Assembly: GCA_001464275.1 (NCBI GenBank)
Contig: LNFL01000185.1
Location: 1 to 33,523, forward strand
Source of the DNA: Actinobacteria bacterium Ga0077560
Lineage (GTDB): Bacteria; Actinomycetota; Thermoleophilia; Miltoncostaeales; Miltoncostaeaceae
Length of the DNA: 33,523 bases
Direction: 5' to 3'
The position numbers were made by a program, and so were the translations under genes. Shown piece after piece: positions 15,121 through 21,519 of the stretch. Position 1 is the first letter of the stretch. Every line of letters begins with the position of its first letter. The notes under the pieces are model-generated. The model ran no database searches, was not told where the DNA came from, and was given only the letters and a program-made list of their open reading frames with translations.

Positions 15121-16527
15121 ATGCCTGAGGCCTTCGAGCGGGTGTCGGTGATCAACCTGGGGCTGGAGGGCTTCGCCGACGCGGCGCGCGACCAGGGCGC
15201 CCCCGCCACGAATGTCGACTGGCGGCCGCCGGCCGGCGGCGACCCCGACGTGCTGGCGGTGCTCGAGCGCCTGTGGGGCCGGCACGGCGACCGCATCGCG
15301 GCCGCGAACGCCGAGGCCACGGCCCGCATCGAGGCCTGCCGGCCGATGGCCGTGGGGGTGCGCCGCGCCGGGGACGAGCTGCCCTGGCTGGGTGAGGGCC
15401 CCCGGCGCCTGCTGCACTCGGGGCCGCCCATCACCTGGGACCGGGTGTGCGACCCGCAGCGCCGCGCGATGGCCGCCGCGGTGGTGTTCGAGGGGTGGGC
15501 GCCGGACCGCGAGGCCGCGTACCGGCTGCTGGAGGACGGCGCCGTGGAGCTGGGCAGCGGCAACGAGCACGGCCACGTGGGCCCCATGACCGGCGTCTGC
15601 TCGCCGTCGATGGCGGTGTGGCTGGTGGAGGACGCCGACGCCGGGGTCCGGGCCTGCTCCACGCTGAACGAGGGGCCCGGCGACACCCTGTGGTTCGGGG
15701 TGGGCGGTGACGTGGCCATCGAGCGCCTGCGCTTCTTCCGCGACACCGCGGGCCCGCTGCTGGACCGGCTCATCGCGCGGTGCGGGCCGGTGGACGTGTT
15801 CGGCATGGCCGCGCAGGGCCTGAACATGGGCGACGAGCTGCACATGCGCAGCCAGGGCACCGGGAACCTGCTCATCCGGCACCTGGTCCCGGGCTTCGCC
15901 GCGCTGGGCGGTGAGGAGACCGCCGCGTTCATCGCCGGCAACCACCACTTCTTCCTCACGCTCACCATGGCCGCCGCCAAGTGCGCGTCCCAGGCCGGCC
16001 AGACCGTGCCGGGCAGCTCGGTGGTGTCGCTCATCTCGCGCAACGGCACCGACATCGGCGTGCAGCTGGCCGGGCTGCCGGGCCGGTGGTTCACGGGCCC
16101 CGCCGCGCCGGTGCAGGACGCCCTGCTGCGCGAGGGCTACACCGAGGCCGACGCGGCGCTCGACATCGGCGACTCGGCGGTCATCGAGACCATCGGGCTG
16201 GGCGGCATGGCGGTCGCCGCCGCCCCCACCGTCGCCTCGTTCTTCGGCGGCACCGCCGCCGACACCGCGGCGCGGGTGCGCGAGATGGCCGAGATCTGCG
16301 TGGCCCGCTCGCAGCGGTTCACGCTGGCGCCGCTGGATGGCGTGGGCACCCCGGTGGGCATCGACGCCCGCCTGGTGGTGGAGCTGGGCATCACCCCGCA
16401 GATCACCACGGGCGTGCTGCACAACTCCAGCGGGGCCGGGCAGATCGGCGCGGGCATCGCCCACCAGCCGGTGCCGCCGTTCCGCAACGCCATCGCCGGG
16501 CTGGCGGACGCGCTGGACGCCGCCTGA
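15121..16527 (+). CDS. allG: AllG-like DUF1116 protein (putative transcarbamoylase subunit)
   Basis: The 468-residue protein belongs to the DUF1116 family (YlbE/AllG). Typical elements are VINLGLEGFADAARDQGAP, VDWRPPAGGDP, NEHGHVGPMTGVCSPSMAVW, the AQGLNMGDELHMRSQGTG segment and FIAGNHHFFLTLTMAAAKC. In E. coli this subunit acts with FdrA/AllF and AllH as oxamate transcarbamoylase, forming carbamoyl phosphate. The ATG at 15121 has GGGAG 5 nt upstream at 15111-15115. It is directly followed by the AllH-like gene (3 nt). Its FdrA partner is not in this operon but 6.8 kb away on the other strand, with the Nit1C-like genes between them. E. coli AllG is somewhat shorter (about 420 residues). Confidence 0.88.
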   Translation: MPEAFERVSVINLGLEGFADAARDQGAPATNVDWRPPAGGDPDVLAVLERLWGRHGDRIAAANAEATARIEACRPMAVGVRRAGDELPWLGEGPRRLLHSGPPITWDRVCDPQRRAMAAAVVFEGWAPDREAAYRLLEDGAVELGSGNEHGHVGPMTGVCSPSMAVWLVEDADAGVRACSTLNEGPGDTLWFGVGGDVAIERLRFFRDTAGPLLDRLIARCGPVDVFGMAAQGLNMGDELHMRSQGTGNLLIRHLVPGFAALGGEETAAFIAGNHHFFLTLTMAAAKCASQAGQTVPGSSVVSLISRNGTDIGVQLAGLPGRWFTGPAAPVQDALLREGYTEADAALDIGDSAVIETIGLGGMAVAAAPTVASFFGGTAADTAARVREMAEICVARSQRFTLAPLDGVGTPVGIDARLVVELGITPQITTGVLHNSSGAGQIGAGIAHQPVPPFRNAIAGLADALDAA

Positions 16528-16529
16528 GC

Positions 16530-17279
16530 ATGCGCGCGGTCCTGGCCGGTCCGGCTGCGCGCCGGGCCGTTGCCACGACCGGCGACGGCGTGGTGGAGGT
16601 GCCGCTGCGCCGCGGCGCCTACCTGCGGCTTGGCGCGGAACTGTTGATGGTGGTGCCCCACCGGGCGCCGGTGGGGCCGCTCACGCTTCTGGTGGCGGGG
16701 CTGGGGGAGCCGGGCTGGGAGGAGGGCGACGCGGTGCGGGTGGACGGGCGCACGCTGGTGGTGGCCGGCACGATCATCGACCTGGGCGGTGCCCGCCCGT
16801 GGGACGCCGCCGATCCCGGCCCACTGCGCGACGGCTGGCGGGACGCCCTGGGTGCGGCGGTCGCCGCGGTCCCGGTACCGGACGCCGCGCTGACCCCCGG
16901 CTTGGACGCCCTCGCGAGGGATGACGCGGAGACGGGCGCCGCGCTGCTGGCCGGGCTGGGCGAGGGGCTCACCCCCGCCGGCGACGACGTGCTGTGCGGG
17001 TACGCCGGATGGCGGCACGCCGAGGGTGAGCCGGTGGAGCTGGTGTCTCGGTGCGCGCACCGGACCTCCCCGGTGAGCCTGGCCTACCTGCGGTGCGCCG
17101 AGCGCGGTGAGCTGCCGGAGGCGGCGGCGCTGGTGCTGGCGGCGATCCGGGCGGGCGACGCCGCGCTCGCGGCCCGGCGGGCCGAGGCCCTGCGCACGTG
17201 GGGCGCCACGTCGGGAGCCGCGCTGCTGTGGGGCATGGCCGCCGCGGCCGCTCCCGTCGATCGCCGGAGCGGCCGATGA
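16530..17279 (+). CDS. allH: AllH-like DUF2877 protein (putative transcarbamoylase subunit)
   Basis: This 249-residue protein matches the DUF2877 family (YlbF/AllH). The family motif GLGxGLTPxGDDxLxG is present as LGEGLTPAGDDVLCGYAG, preceded by a beta-rich N-terminal half (VEVPLRRGAYLRLGAELLMVV) and followed by RTSPVSLAYLRCAERGELPE and WGATSGAALLWGMAA near the C-terminus. In E. coli AllH completes the three-subunit oxamate transcarbamoylase. The start lies 2 nt after the AllG-like stop, so the two are surely co-translated. Together with the FdrA-like and carbamate kinase genes this gives a complete set for carbamoyl transfer to phosphate and ATP recovery. Confidence 0.88.
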   Translation: MRAVLAGPAARRAVATTGDGVVEVPLRRGAYLRLGAELLMVVPHRAPVGPLTLLVAGLGEPGWEEGDAVRVDGRTLVVAGTIIDLGGARPWDAADPGPLRDGWRDALGAAVAAVPVPDAALTPGLDALARDDAETGAALLAGLGEGLTPAGDDVLCGYAGWRHAEGEPVELVSRCAHRTSPVSLAYLRCAERGELPEAAALVLAAIRAGDAALAARRAEALRTWGATSGAALLWGMAAAAAPVDRRSGR

Positions 17280-17335
17280 CACGGTGAGTGCCCGCCGGGT
17301 GCAACGCCCGGACGGGGTCGCGCAGAGAACGGGGC

Positions 17336-17902
17336 ATGGAACACCTCACCGATGCACAGATCCTCGCCGGCTGCGGCGAGGACCCGGCGTCCTTCGCGAC
17401 GCTGATCGAGCGGCACCACGTCGATCTGCACCGCTACGCGGCCCGCCGCGTGGGGGCCGACGACGCCGACGACATCGTCGCCGAGACGTTCGCGACCGCC
17501 TACCGGCGCCGTGACCGCTTCGACCCGCGGCGCGGCGACGCACGCCCGTGGCTGTTCGGGATCACCACGAACCTGCTGCGGCAGCATCACCGCTCCGAGT
17601 CCGCCCGCCTTCGCGCCCATGCGCGGCACGGCGTGGATCCGGTGGCCGCACCGCCCGACGCGCCTCGGGACCCCATGGGCCCCGAGGTGGCACGCGCGCT
17701 CGCGGCCTTGAAGCCGAAACACCGAGACGTGCTGTTCCTGCATGCCGTCGCCGAGCTCTCCATCCCGGAGATCGCCGAGGCGATGGACGTCCCCACCGGG
17801 ACGGTTCGCAGCTGGCTCTCACGCGCCCGTGCCCGGGCGCAGCGCGAGCTGTCCGCCCCCGTTCCCGGCCCGCTCACCGACCCCCGATCGGAGATCGCCT
17901 GA
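17336..17902 (+). CDS. ECF RNA polymerase sigma factor
   Basis: The 188-residue product has sigma region 2 (LIERHHVDLHRYAARRVG, then DADDIVAETFATAYRRRDRF and WLFGITTNLLRQHHR) and region 4 (LAALKPKHRDVLFLHAVAEL, then IPEIAEAMDVPTGTVRSWLS), separated by a short linker. It is a typical extracytoplasmic-function sigma factor. The ATG at 17336 is chosen; a GTG at 17288 would add 16 residues lacking any family similarity. The stop overlaps the ATG of the next gene by one base (TGATG), pairing it with a probable membrane-bound partner that may sense envelope signals. It lies 56 nt beyond the AllH-like gene and appears to start a separate unit. Confidence 0.93.
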   Translation: MEHLTDAQILAGCGEDPASFATLIERHHVDLHRYAARRVGADDADDIVAETFATAYRRRDRFDPRRGDARPWLFGITTNLLRQHHRSESARLRAHARHGVDPVAAPPDAPRDPMGPEVARALAALKPKHRDVLFLHAVAELSIPEIAEAMDVPTGTVRSWLSRARARAQRELSAPVPGPLTDPRSEIA

Positions 17903-18750
17903 TGCCCCGCACCATCGACGACCTGACCCGCGACTTCCGCGCCACGCAGCGCGGTCCCCTCCCCGACGCCGTGGAGACCATCCTGCGGCACGCCACCACC
18001 CCCGACCCCCGGCGGAGCCCCGCGGCCCGCCGGCCCCTGCCGCGCCGGCGGCTCGCGCTCGTCCCCGCAACGTGCGCGGCCGCCGGGGCGGTCGCCGCCG
18101 GAATCCTGCTCTGGCCCGGCGGCGGCACCGGCGGCGGGGTGCTCGACCGCGCCGCGGCCGCGGTGGCCCCAGCCGACGCCATCCTCGAGCTGCGCGCCTC
18201 GGTCACCGAGGAGCGCCTCGGCCCGGACGGCTCGTGGACGCTGGACGGCACAAGCACCGTCGTCAGCCGCGCCCTGTTCGAGGACGATCGGAACACGAGG
18301 GCGCGTTTCGTCTCCACCGGAGCCGGACGGCCCGCCGACGACTCGGGCTTCGTGGTGGCCGACGGCGGCACCGTCCGCTTCGAGGCGCTGCAGCCCGACG
18401 GGTCGGTCTCCGCGGAGGCGGTCCCCGGCGACAAGGTGCTCTCGGACTTCAGCCTCCCGGGGCTGCTGCGTGACGACTACGCCTCGGGCCGCATGGAGGT
18501 CGCCGAGCGGACCGGCGACACGCTCATGCTGCGCGCGACCGCCCCGCCATGCGCCACGCAGACGTTCTTCAGTGAGGTCGTGGTGGACGCCCGGACGTTC
18601 CGGCCGCGCACCGCGGTGAGCTACGACCTGTGCAGCGCCGAGGAGGGCCGGGCGCCGACGGCCCAGGAGCGTGTGACCTGGCGCTTCGACGCGGTCCGGT
18701 CGCTGCCGGCAACGCCGGCGAACATCGCGCTGCTGAAGGTCGGCGGCTGA
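17902..18750 (+). CDS. Membrane-anchored protein, probable anti-sigma partner
   Basis: The 282-residue product has a short cytoplasmic N-terminus (about 50 residues, Arg/Pro-rich), one membrane segment (LALVPATCAAAGAVAAGILLW, about residues 49-69) and an extracellular domain of about 210 residues rich in beta strands. That outer part resembles the MucB/RseB-LolA-type lipid-binding folds in its pattern of alternating strands, but I see no decisive motif. The cytoplasmic part lacks the HxxxCxxC zinc motif of ZAS anti-sigma factors. Its coupling to the sigma gene makes a regulator role likely. Two cysteines in the outer domain (APPCATQ and YDLCSAE) could form a disulfide. A perfect terminator hairpin follows its stop by 5 nt. 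Confidence 0.7.
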   Translation: MPRTIDDLTRDFRATQRGPLPDAVETILRHATTPDPRRSPAARRPLPRRRLALVPATCAAAGAVAAGILLWPGGGTGGGVLDRAAAAVAPADAILELRASVTEERLGPDGSWTLDGTSTVVSRALFEDDRNTRARFVSTGAGRPADDSGFVVADGGTVRFEALQPDGSVSAEAVPGDKVLSDFSLPGLLRDDYASGRMEVAERTGDTLMLRATAPPCATQTFFSEVVVDARTFRPRTAVSYDLCSAEEGRAPTAQERVTWRFDAVRSLPATPANIALLKVGG

Positions 18751-18755
18751 CCTGG

Positions 18756-18792
18756 CCCCGTGTGGCGCCGGCACCACCGGCGCCACACGGGG
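18756..18792. terminator. Perfect 16-bp hairpin, bidirectional terminator
   Basis: CCCCGTGTGGCGCCGG (18756-18771) pairs perfectly with its reverse complement at 18777-18792 around a CACCA loop. It lies between the stop of the plus-strand sigma-partner gene (18750) and the stop of the minus-strand PPOX gene (18799), so it can serve both convergent units. There is no long T-run on either side, as is common in GC-rich bacteria. Confidence 0.85.
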
Positions 18793-18798
18793 TCCGCC

Positions 18799-19230
18799 TC
18801 AGTCCGCGACGCCGGCCAGGGCGACCACACGGGTGGGCCGCACGCGCACCAGCAGCTCGCCCTCCACGGCGTTGCGCCGCCCGTACGACTCCGCGAGCTC
18901 GGCGCCCATGTACCGGGCGGCGATGCGCGTGGCCCACGGCAGCATCTCCCCGAGGTCCCGGCTCACCTCCGCCACGCCGTCCACGCGGACGTAGTCGAAG
19001 GGCGGAGTCTCCCGGTCCACGCAGACCGACACGCGCGGGTCGCGCAGGATCGCCCGTCCCTTCGCGGTCTCGGCCCCGGTGTTGAACACCAGCGAGCCGT
19101 CGTCGTCCACCACGAACCAGATGGGGACCACCAGCGGCGACCCGTCCCGGCGCACCACGGCGAGCTTGCCGGTGCGGGTGCCCGCCGACAGGAACTCCCG
19201 GACCTCGTGCTCGGGCATCTCCCGCGCCAT
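18799..19230 (-). CDS. Pyridoxamine 5'-phosphate oxidase-fold (PPOX/FDOR-B) F420- or FMN-dependent protein
   Basis: The 143-residue product is a split-barrel flavin/F420-binding protein. The pattern is FLSAGTRTGKLAVVRRDGSP, then VVPIWFVVDDDGSLVFNT and AKGRAILRDPRVSVCVD, as in the actinobacterial Rv1155-like 'PPOX class F420-dependent' proteins. These reduce or bind small substrates such as biliverdin. The ATG at 19230 begins 4 nt after the thioesterase stop. It is the last gene of a five-gene operon of small proteins, ending at the bidirectional hairpin. Whether F420 or FMN is used cannot be read from the sequence alone. Confidence 0.87.
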   Translation of the reverse strand: MAREMPEHEVREFLSAGTRTGKLAVVRRDGSPLVVPIWFVVDDDGSLVFNTGAETAKGRAILRDPRVSVCVDRETPPFDYVRVDGVAEVSRDLGEMLPWATRIAARYMGAELAESYGRRNAVEGELLVRVRPTRVVALAGVAD

Positions 19231-19234
19231 GCGC

Positions 19235-19648
19235 TCAGATCTTCTTCTGGAGGATCAGCTGCGTGCAGCGGAACAGCGCGATGCGGTGGCCCTGGGCGTC
19301 CCTGACCTCGGCGTCCCACACCTCGGTGGTGCGCCCGCCGTGCACGCGGGTGGCGTCGCAGGTGAGCACCCCGTCGCGCGCGGTGCCCATGAAGTTGGCC
19401 TTCAGCTCCAGGGTGGTGAAGCCCGGGCCGTCCTCGGGAAGGCCCAGCCAGCACCCGAAGCCGCAGGCCGTGTCGGCGAGGGCCACCACGCTGGCCGCGT
19501 GCAGGTAGCCGTTGGGCGCCATGAGCCCGGCGTGCACCTCCATGCGGGCCCGTACCGCGGGCCCGTCGGCCTCGAGCACCTCCACGCCCAGCAGGCCGGG
19601 CAGGGCCTCACGGGCGGCGAGGTTGAGCGCGGCGAGCCGTTCGCTCAT
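19235..19648 (-). CDS. PaaI-type hotdog-fold thioesterase
   Basis: The 137-residue protein has the hotdog fold signature of PaaI/YdiI-type acyl-CoA thioesterases: a central helix with HAASVVALADTACGFGCW, preceded by MAPNGYLH and followed by TTLELKANFMGTARDGVLTCDATRVHGGRTTEVWDAEV (given in parts: FTTLELKANFMG; VHGGRTTEVWDAEV). Here the usual HGG before the helix is NGYLH. Members cleave aromatic or fatty acyl-CoA. The ATG at 19648 overlaps the stop of the NTF2-like gene (ATGA) and is in the right place for the first helix (MSERLAALNLAA). A start at 19774 would only extend into low-complexity sequence. Confidence 0.87.
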   Translation of the reverse strand: MSERLAALNLAAREALPGLLGVEVLEADGPAVRARMEVHAGLMAPNGYLHAASVVALADTACGFGCWLGLPEDGPGFTTLELKANFMGTARDGVLTCDATRVHGGRTTEVWDAEVRDAQGHRIALFRCTQLILQKKI

Positions 19649-19980
19649 GGCGCCTCGCAGACCAGGACCAGCTGCTCGCCCCGCACCTCCACCACCAGGG
19701 CGCCACGCGCTCCGCCGTCGGCGTCGGCCCAGCGCAGCACGGCGTGGGCGCCCTTGAGCTGCGGATCGGCCCACTCGCGGCCGGCGACCGCCACGCGGTG
19801 GGCGGCGGCCACGGCGCCGGCGCCGTCGGCCCGGCCGTCGGGCCCCAACCAGGCCGCGTCATCGCGAAGCAGGCGTCCCAGCGCGGCACCGTCCGCGCGG
19901 TGCAGCGCGTCGAGGGCGGCGGCCACCACGGGCGCGGACCGGCGTTCCCGGTCCGCGTCGGTGGGGTGGCCCGCGCTCAC
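19645..19980 (-). CDS. Small NTF2-like/SnoaL-like protein
   Basis: This 111-residue protein has the helix-strand layout of the NTF2-like superfamily: an N-terminal helical region (VVAAALDALHRADGAALGRLLRDD) followed by AAWLGPDGRADGAGAV and C-terminal strands (GALVVEVRGEQLVLVCEA). The match is to fold pattern only and no catalytic residues can be named. The GTG at 19980 overlaps the preceding stop (GTGA), and the stop overlaps the thioesterase ATG, so it is coupled at both ends. Confidence 0.65.
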   Translation of the reverse strand: MSAGHPTDADRERRSAPVVAAALDALHRADGAALGRLLRDDAAWLGPDGRADGAGAVAAAHRVAVAGREWADPQLKGAHAVLRWADADGGARGALVVEVRGEQLVLVCEAP

Positions 19981-20345
19981 GGCCGGATGTGCGCCGAGGG
20001 CTCCACGGAACGCTCGAAGAACTCCTGGTGCTCCGGGTTGAGCAGCGCGGGAGCCTCGTCCACCAGCTTGGAGATCACGCCGATCCGCTCGTCACGGGTG
20101 TGGTCGGCGATCGCCTTCCAGCCCTGGGACTGCCCGTCGTCACGGCCGTCGGAGAGGTCCGCCATGGTCATGGCGATCTTCTCCGTGGCGCCAGGGCGGC
20201 ACAGGAAGTCGTGGGCGTCCACCACGAGCACCAGCCGGATCCACGGCTGCGCGCCGTGCTCACGGGCGTTCTTGGTCCAGTCGGGTGACATGTGGGGGGC
20301 CAGGCTCTCCACCAGCGCCGTCCATGCGGCCGCGTCCTCGCTCAT
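19977..20345 (-). CDS. Conserved-looking hypothetical protein, 122 residues
   Basis: I do not recognise this protein. It is soluble and mixed in character, with an acidic N-terminus (MSEDAAAWTALVESLAPH), a strand-like hydrophobic run (WIRLVLVVDAHDFLC) and a charged C-terminus (LLNPEHQEFFERSVEPSAHIRP). No membrane segment or metal motif is evident. The ATG directly abuts the SHOCT gene stop and the stop overlaps the NTF2-like GTG. Its coupling with those genes is the main evidence that it is real. Confidence 0.7.
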   Translation of the reverse strand: MSEDAAAWTALVESLAPHMSPDWTKNAREHGAQPWIRLVLVVDAHDFLCRPGATEKIAMTMADLSDGRDDGQSQGWKAIADHTRDERIGVISKLVDEAPALLNPEHQEFFERSVEPSAHIRP

Positions 20346-20603
20346 TCAGATCCTCTCCAGCAGCTCGCGCTTCTTGGTCTGGAATTCGTCCTCGGTGATG
20401 TGCCCCTCGTCGCGCAGCTTCGCGAGCTCGCGAATGGTGTCCGTGGGGGACTGCTCGGGCTTCGGCGCGACGGCCGGCCCCTTCCACAGCTGCCCCACGT
20501 CCTGCGCGGCCTGCTTGGCCAGCTTGGAGGCCTGCTCGGCGACCCGCTGGACCTCGTCCACCAGCTCACGCATGGCGCGCTTGGCATCGGTCTGGGAATC
20601 CAT
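20346..20603 (-). CDS. SHOCT-domain protein
   Basis: The 85-residue product ends with a SHOCT (short C-terminal) domain: TIRELAKLRDEGHITEDEFQ then KKRELLERI, the standard LxxLxxxGxITxEEFxxxKxxLL pattern. The N-terminal half is an amphipathic helix, possibly a coiled coil (MRELVDEVQRVAEQASKLAKQ). SHOCT domains assist oligomerisation or membrane/DNA-associated proteins. It heads the minus-strand five-gene operon. The ATG at 20603 lies 6 nt after a TACGCT -10-like element, suggesting a leaderless mRNA. Confidence 0.85.
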   Translation of the reverse strand: MDSQTDAKRAMRELVDEVQRVAEQASKLAKQAAQDVGQLWKGPAVAPKPEQSPTDTIRELAKLRDEGHITEDEFQTKKRELLERI

Positions 20604-20606
20604 GAG

Positions 20607-20624
20607 CCCAGCGTACCCGCTGGG
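20607..20624 (-). promoter_or_regulatory. Leaderless promoter with overlapping palindrome for the SHOCT operon
   Basis: The minus strand reads TACGCT (20615-20610), 6 nt before the ATG at 20603, as in leaderless actinobacterial promoters. The same bases lie inside an inverted repeat, CCCAGCG (20607-20613) and CGCTGGG (20618-20624) with a 4-nt centre, which could be an operator. Confidence 0.5.
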
Positions 20625-20688
20625 CGACGGGACGGCTCGCGCTTCCGCGAGTCGGTAAATTGTGCCGTCTGCGACGAAGGGGGTCGGG

Positions 20689-20940
20689 GTGATCGCTGGG
20701 GGAGCTCCCAAGCAATCGAACGGGCGCACGCGCCAGCTGCGGCACGACGAGGTGCTGGGCCGGTGGCCGGTGCTGAACGAGAACTGGGCGCTCAGCATCG
20801 AGCGCTCACGCGAGGTCACGGCGGCGCCGGGCGGGCCGCCCACCAACGGCATCGACCCGCTCACCGCGATCAACCGGCACATGGGCCTGCCCGACGACTA
20901 CGGTCGCGACGCCGTCAAGCAGGCCCTCACCGGAAGCTGA
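20689..20940 (+). CDS. Small hypothetical protein, 83 residues
   Basis: No family is recognised. The product is polar, with a basic N-terminus (PKQSNGRTRQLRHDE), a middle part containing VLNENWALSIERSREV and a C-terminus LTAINRHMGLPDDYGRDAVKQ. The start is taken as GTG 20689, which has AAGGGGG upstream, while a GTG at 20662 is almost inside a TAAATT -10-like element (20655-20660) and so would precede the likely transcript start. The gene is divergent from the SHOCT operon and upstream of the MarR gene. It may be a small regulator or orphan. Confidence 0.6.
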   Translation: MIAGGAPKQSNGRTRQLRHDEVLGRWPVLNENWALSIERSREVTAAPGGPPTNGIDPLTAINRHMGLPDDYGRDAVKQALTGS

Positions 20941-20982
20941 CCGAACGTCTCACCATGTGGGCGTTCCGGTGCCGTCCGCTGC

Positions 20983-20998
20983 TAGATTCCGGATCGTG
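20983..20998 (+). promoter_or_regulatory. Leaderless promoter of the MarR gene
   Basis: TAGATT (20983-20988) is followed after 7 nt by the GTG start at 20996. There is no ribosome site. A TTCCGG-N9-CCGGAA inverted repeat (20987-21007) spans the start and could be the MarR operator. Confidence 0.5.
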
Positions 20999-21481
20999 AA
21001 CCCGGAAACGACCACTCCGGAGGAGCACCGCTCGAGCCTCGCCAGGATGGCGGCCGAGTCGCTGCTGGCCATGGCCTCGTCGGTCGAGCGCGATCTCGAC
21101 CGCCACGCCGCCGAGTTCGGGATCTCCGACGCCAAGCTCGAGGTCCTCGAGGTGCTGTCGTGCTGTTCCGGCCGGCGCGCCTGCCTGTACGCGCTGGGTG
21201 ACCGCCTGGGCGTCACGCGCCCCAACATCACCAAGCTGGTGGACGGGCTCGAGCGCCAGGGCCTGGTGGAACGCCGTCCGCACCCCGACGACCGGCGCAT
21301 GGTCCACGCCCAGCTCACCCCCGAGGGCGCCGCCATCGCGAGTCGCGCGCTGCCCGGGCGGGTACACCGACTCGAGCAGCTGTGGTCGCAGCTGGACGAC
21401 GAGGAGCTGGAGGTGCTGGTGGGACTGCTCATGCGCACCGCCGCGCGGACCTGCGGCGAGGCAGCCGCCCACACGGCCTGA
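20996..21481 (+). CDS. MarR-family transcriptional regulator
   Basis: This 161-residue protein has the winged helix of MarR regulators: LEVLEVLSCCSGRRACLYALGDRL, then VTRPNITKLVDGLERQGLVERRPHPDDRRMVHAQLTPEG (in parts: TRPNITKLVDGLERQGLVER; DDRRMVHAQLTPEG), followed by a C-terminal dimerisation helix. The double cysteine (SCCSGRRAC) at the turn could sense oxidants or metals, though that is only suggested. The GTG at 20996 is preferred to GTG 20957 because a good -10 element lies between them. The antiporter gene follows 38 nt downstream in the same direction and may be its target. Confidence 0.9.
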   Translation: MNPETTTPEEHRSSLARMAAESLLAMASSVERDLDRHAAEFGISDAKLEVLEVLSCCSGRRACLYALGDRLGVTRPNITKLVDGLERQGLVERRPHPDDRRMVHAQLTPEGAAIASRALPGRVHRLEQLWSQLDDEELEVLVGLLMRTAARTCGEAAAHTA

Positions 21482-21519
21482 GCGGGACCGCCGACGGCCC
21501 CCGACGGCCGCGGCCCGCC

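Noticed and set aside
13905-16094. 729-residue minus-strand frame across the AIRS-like and AllG-like genes
   Set aside because: It is mostly Arg-rich antisense to well-supported AllG-, AIRS- and GNAT-like genes.
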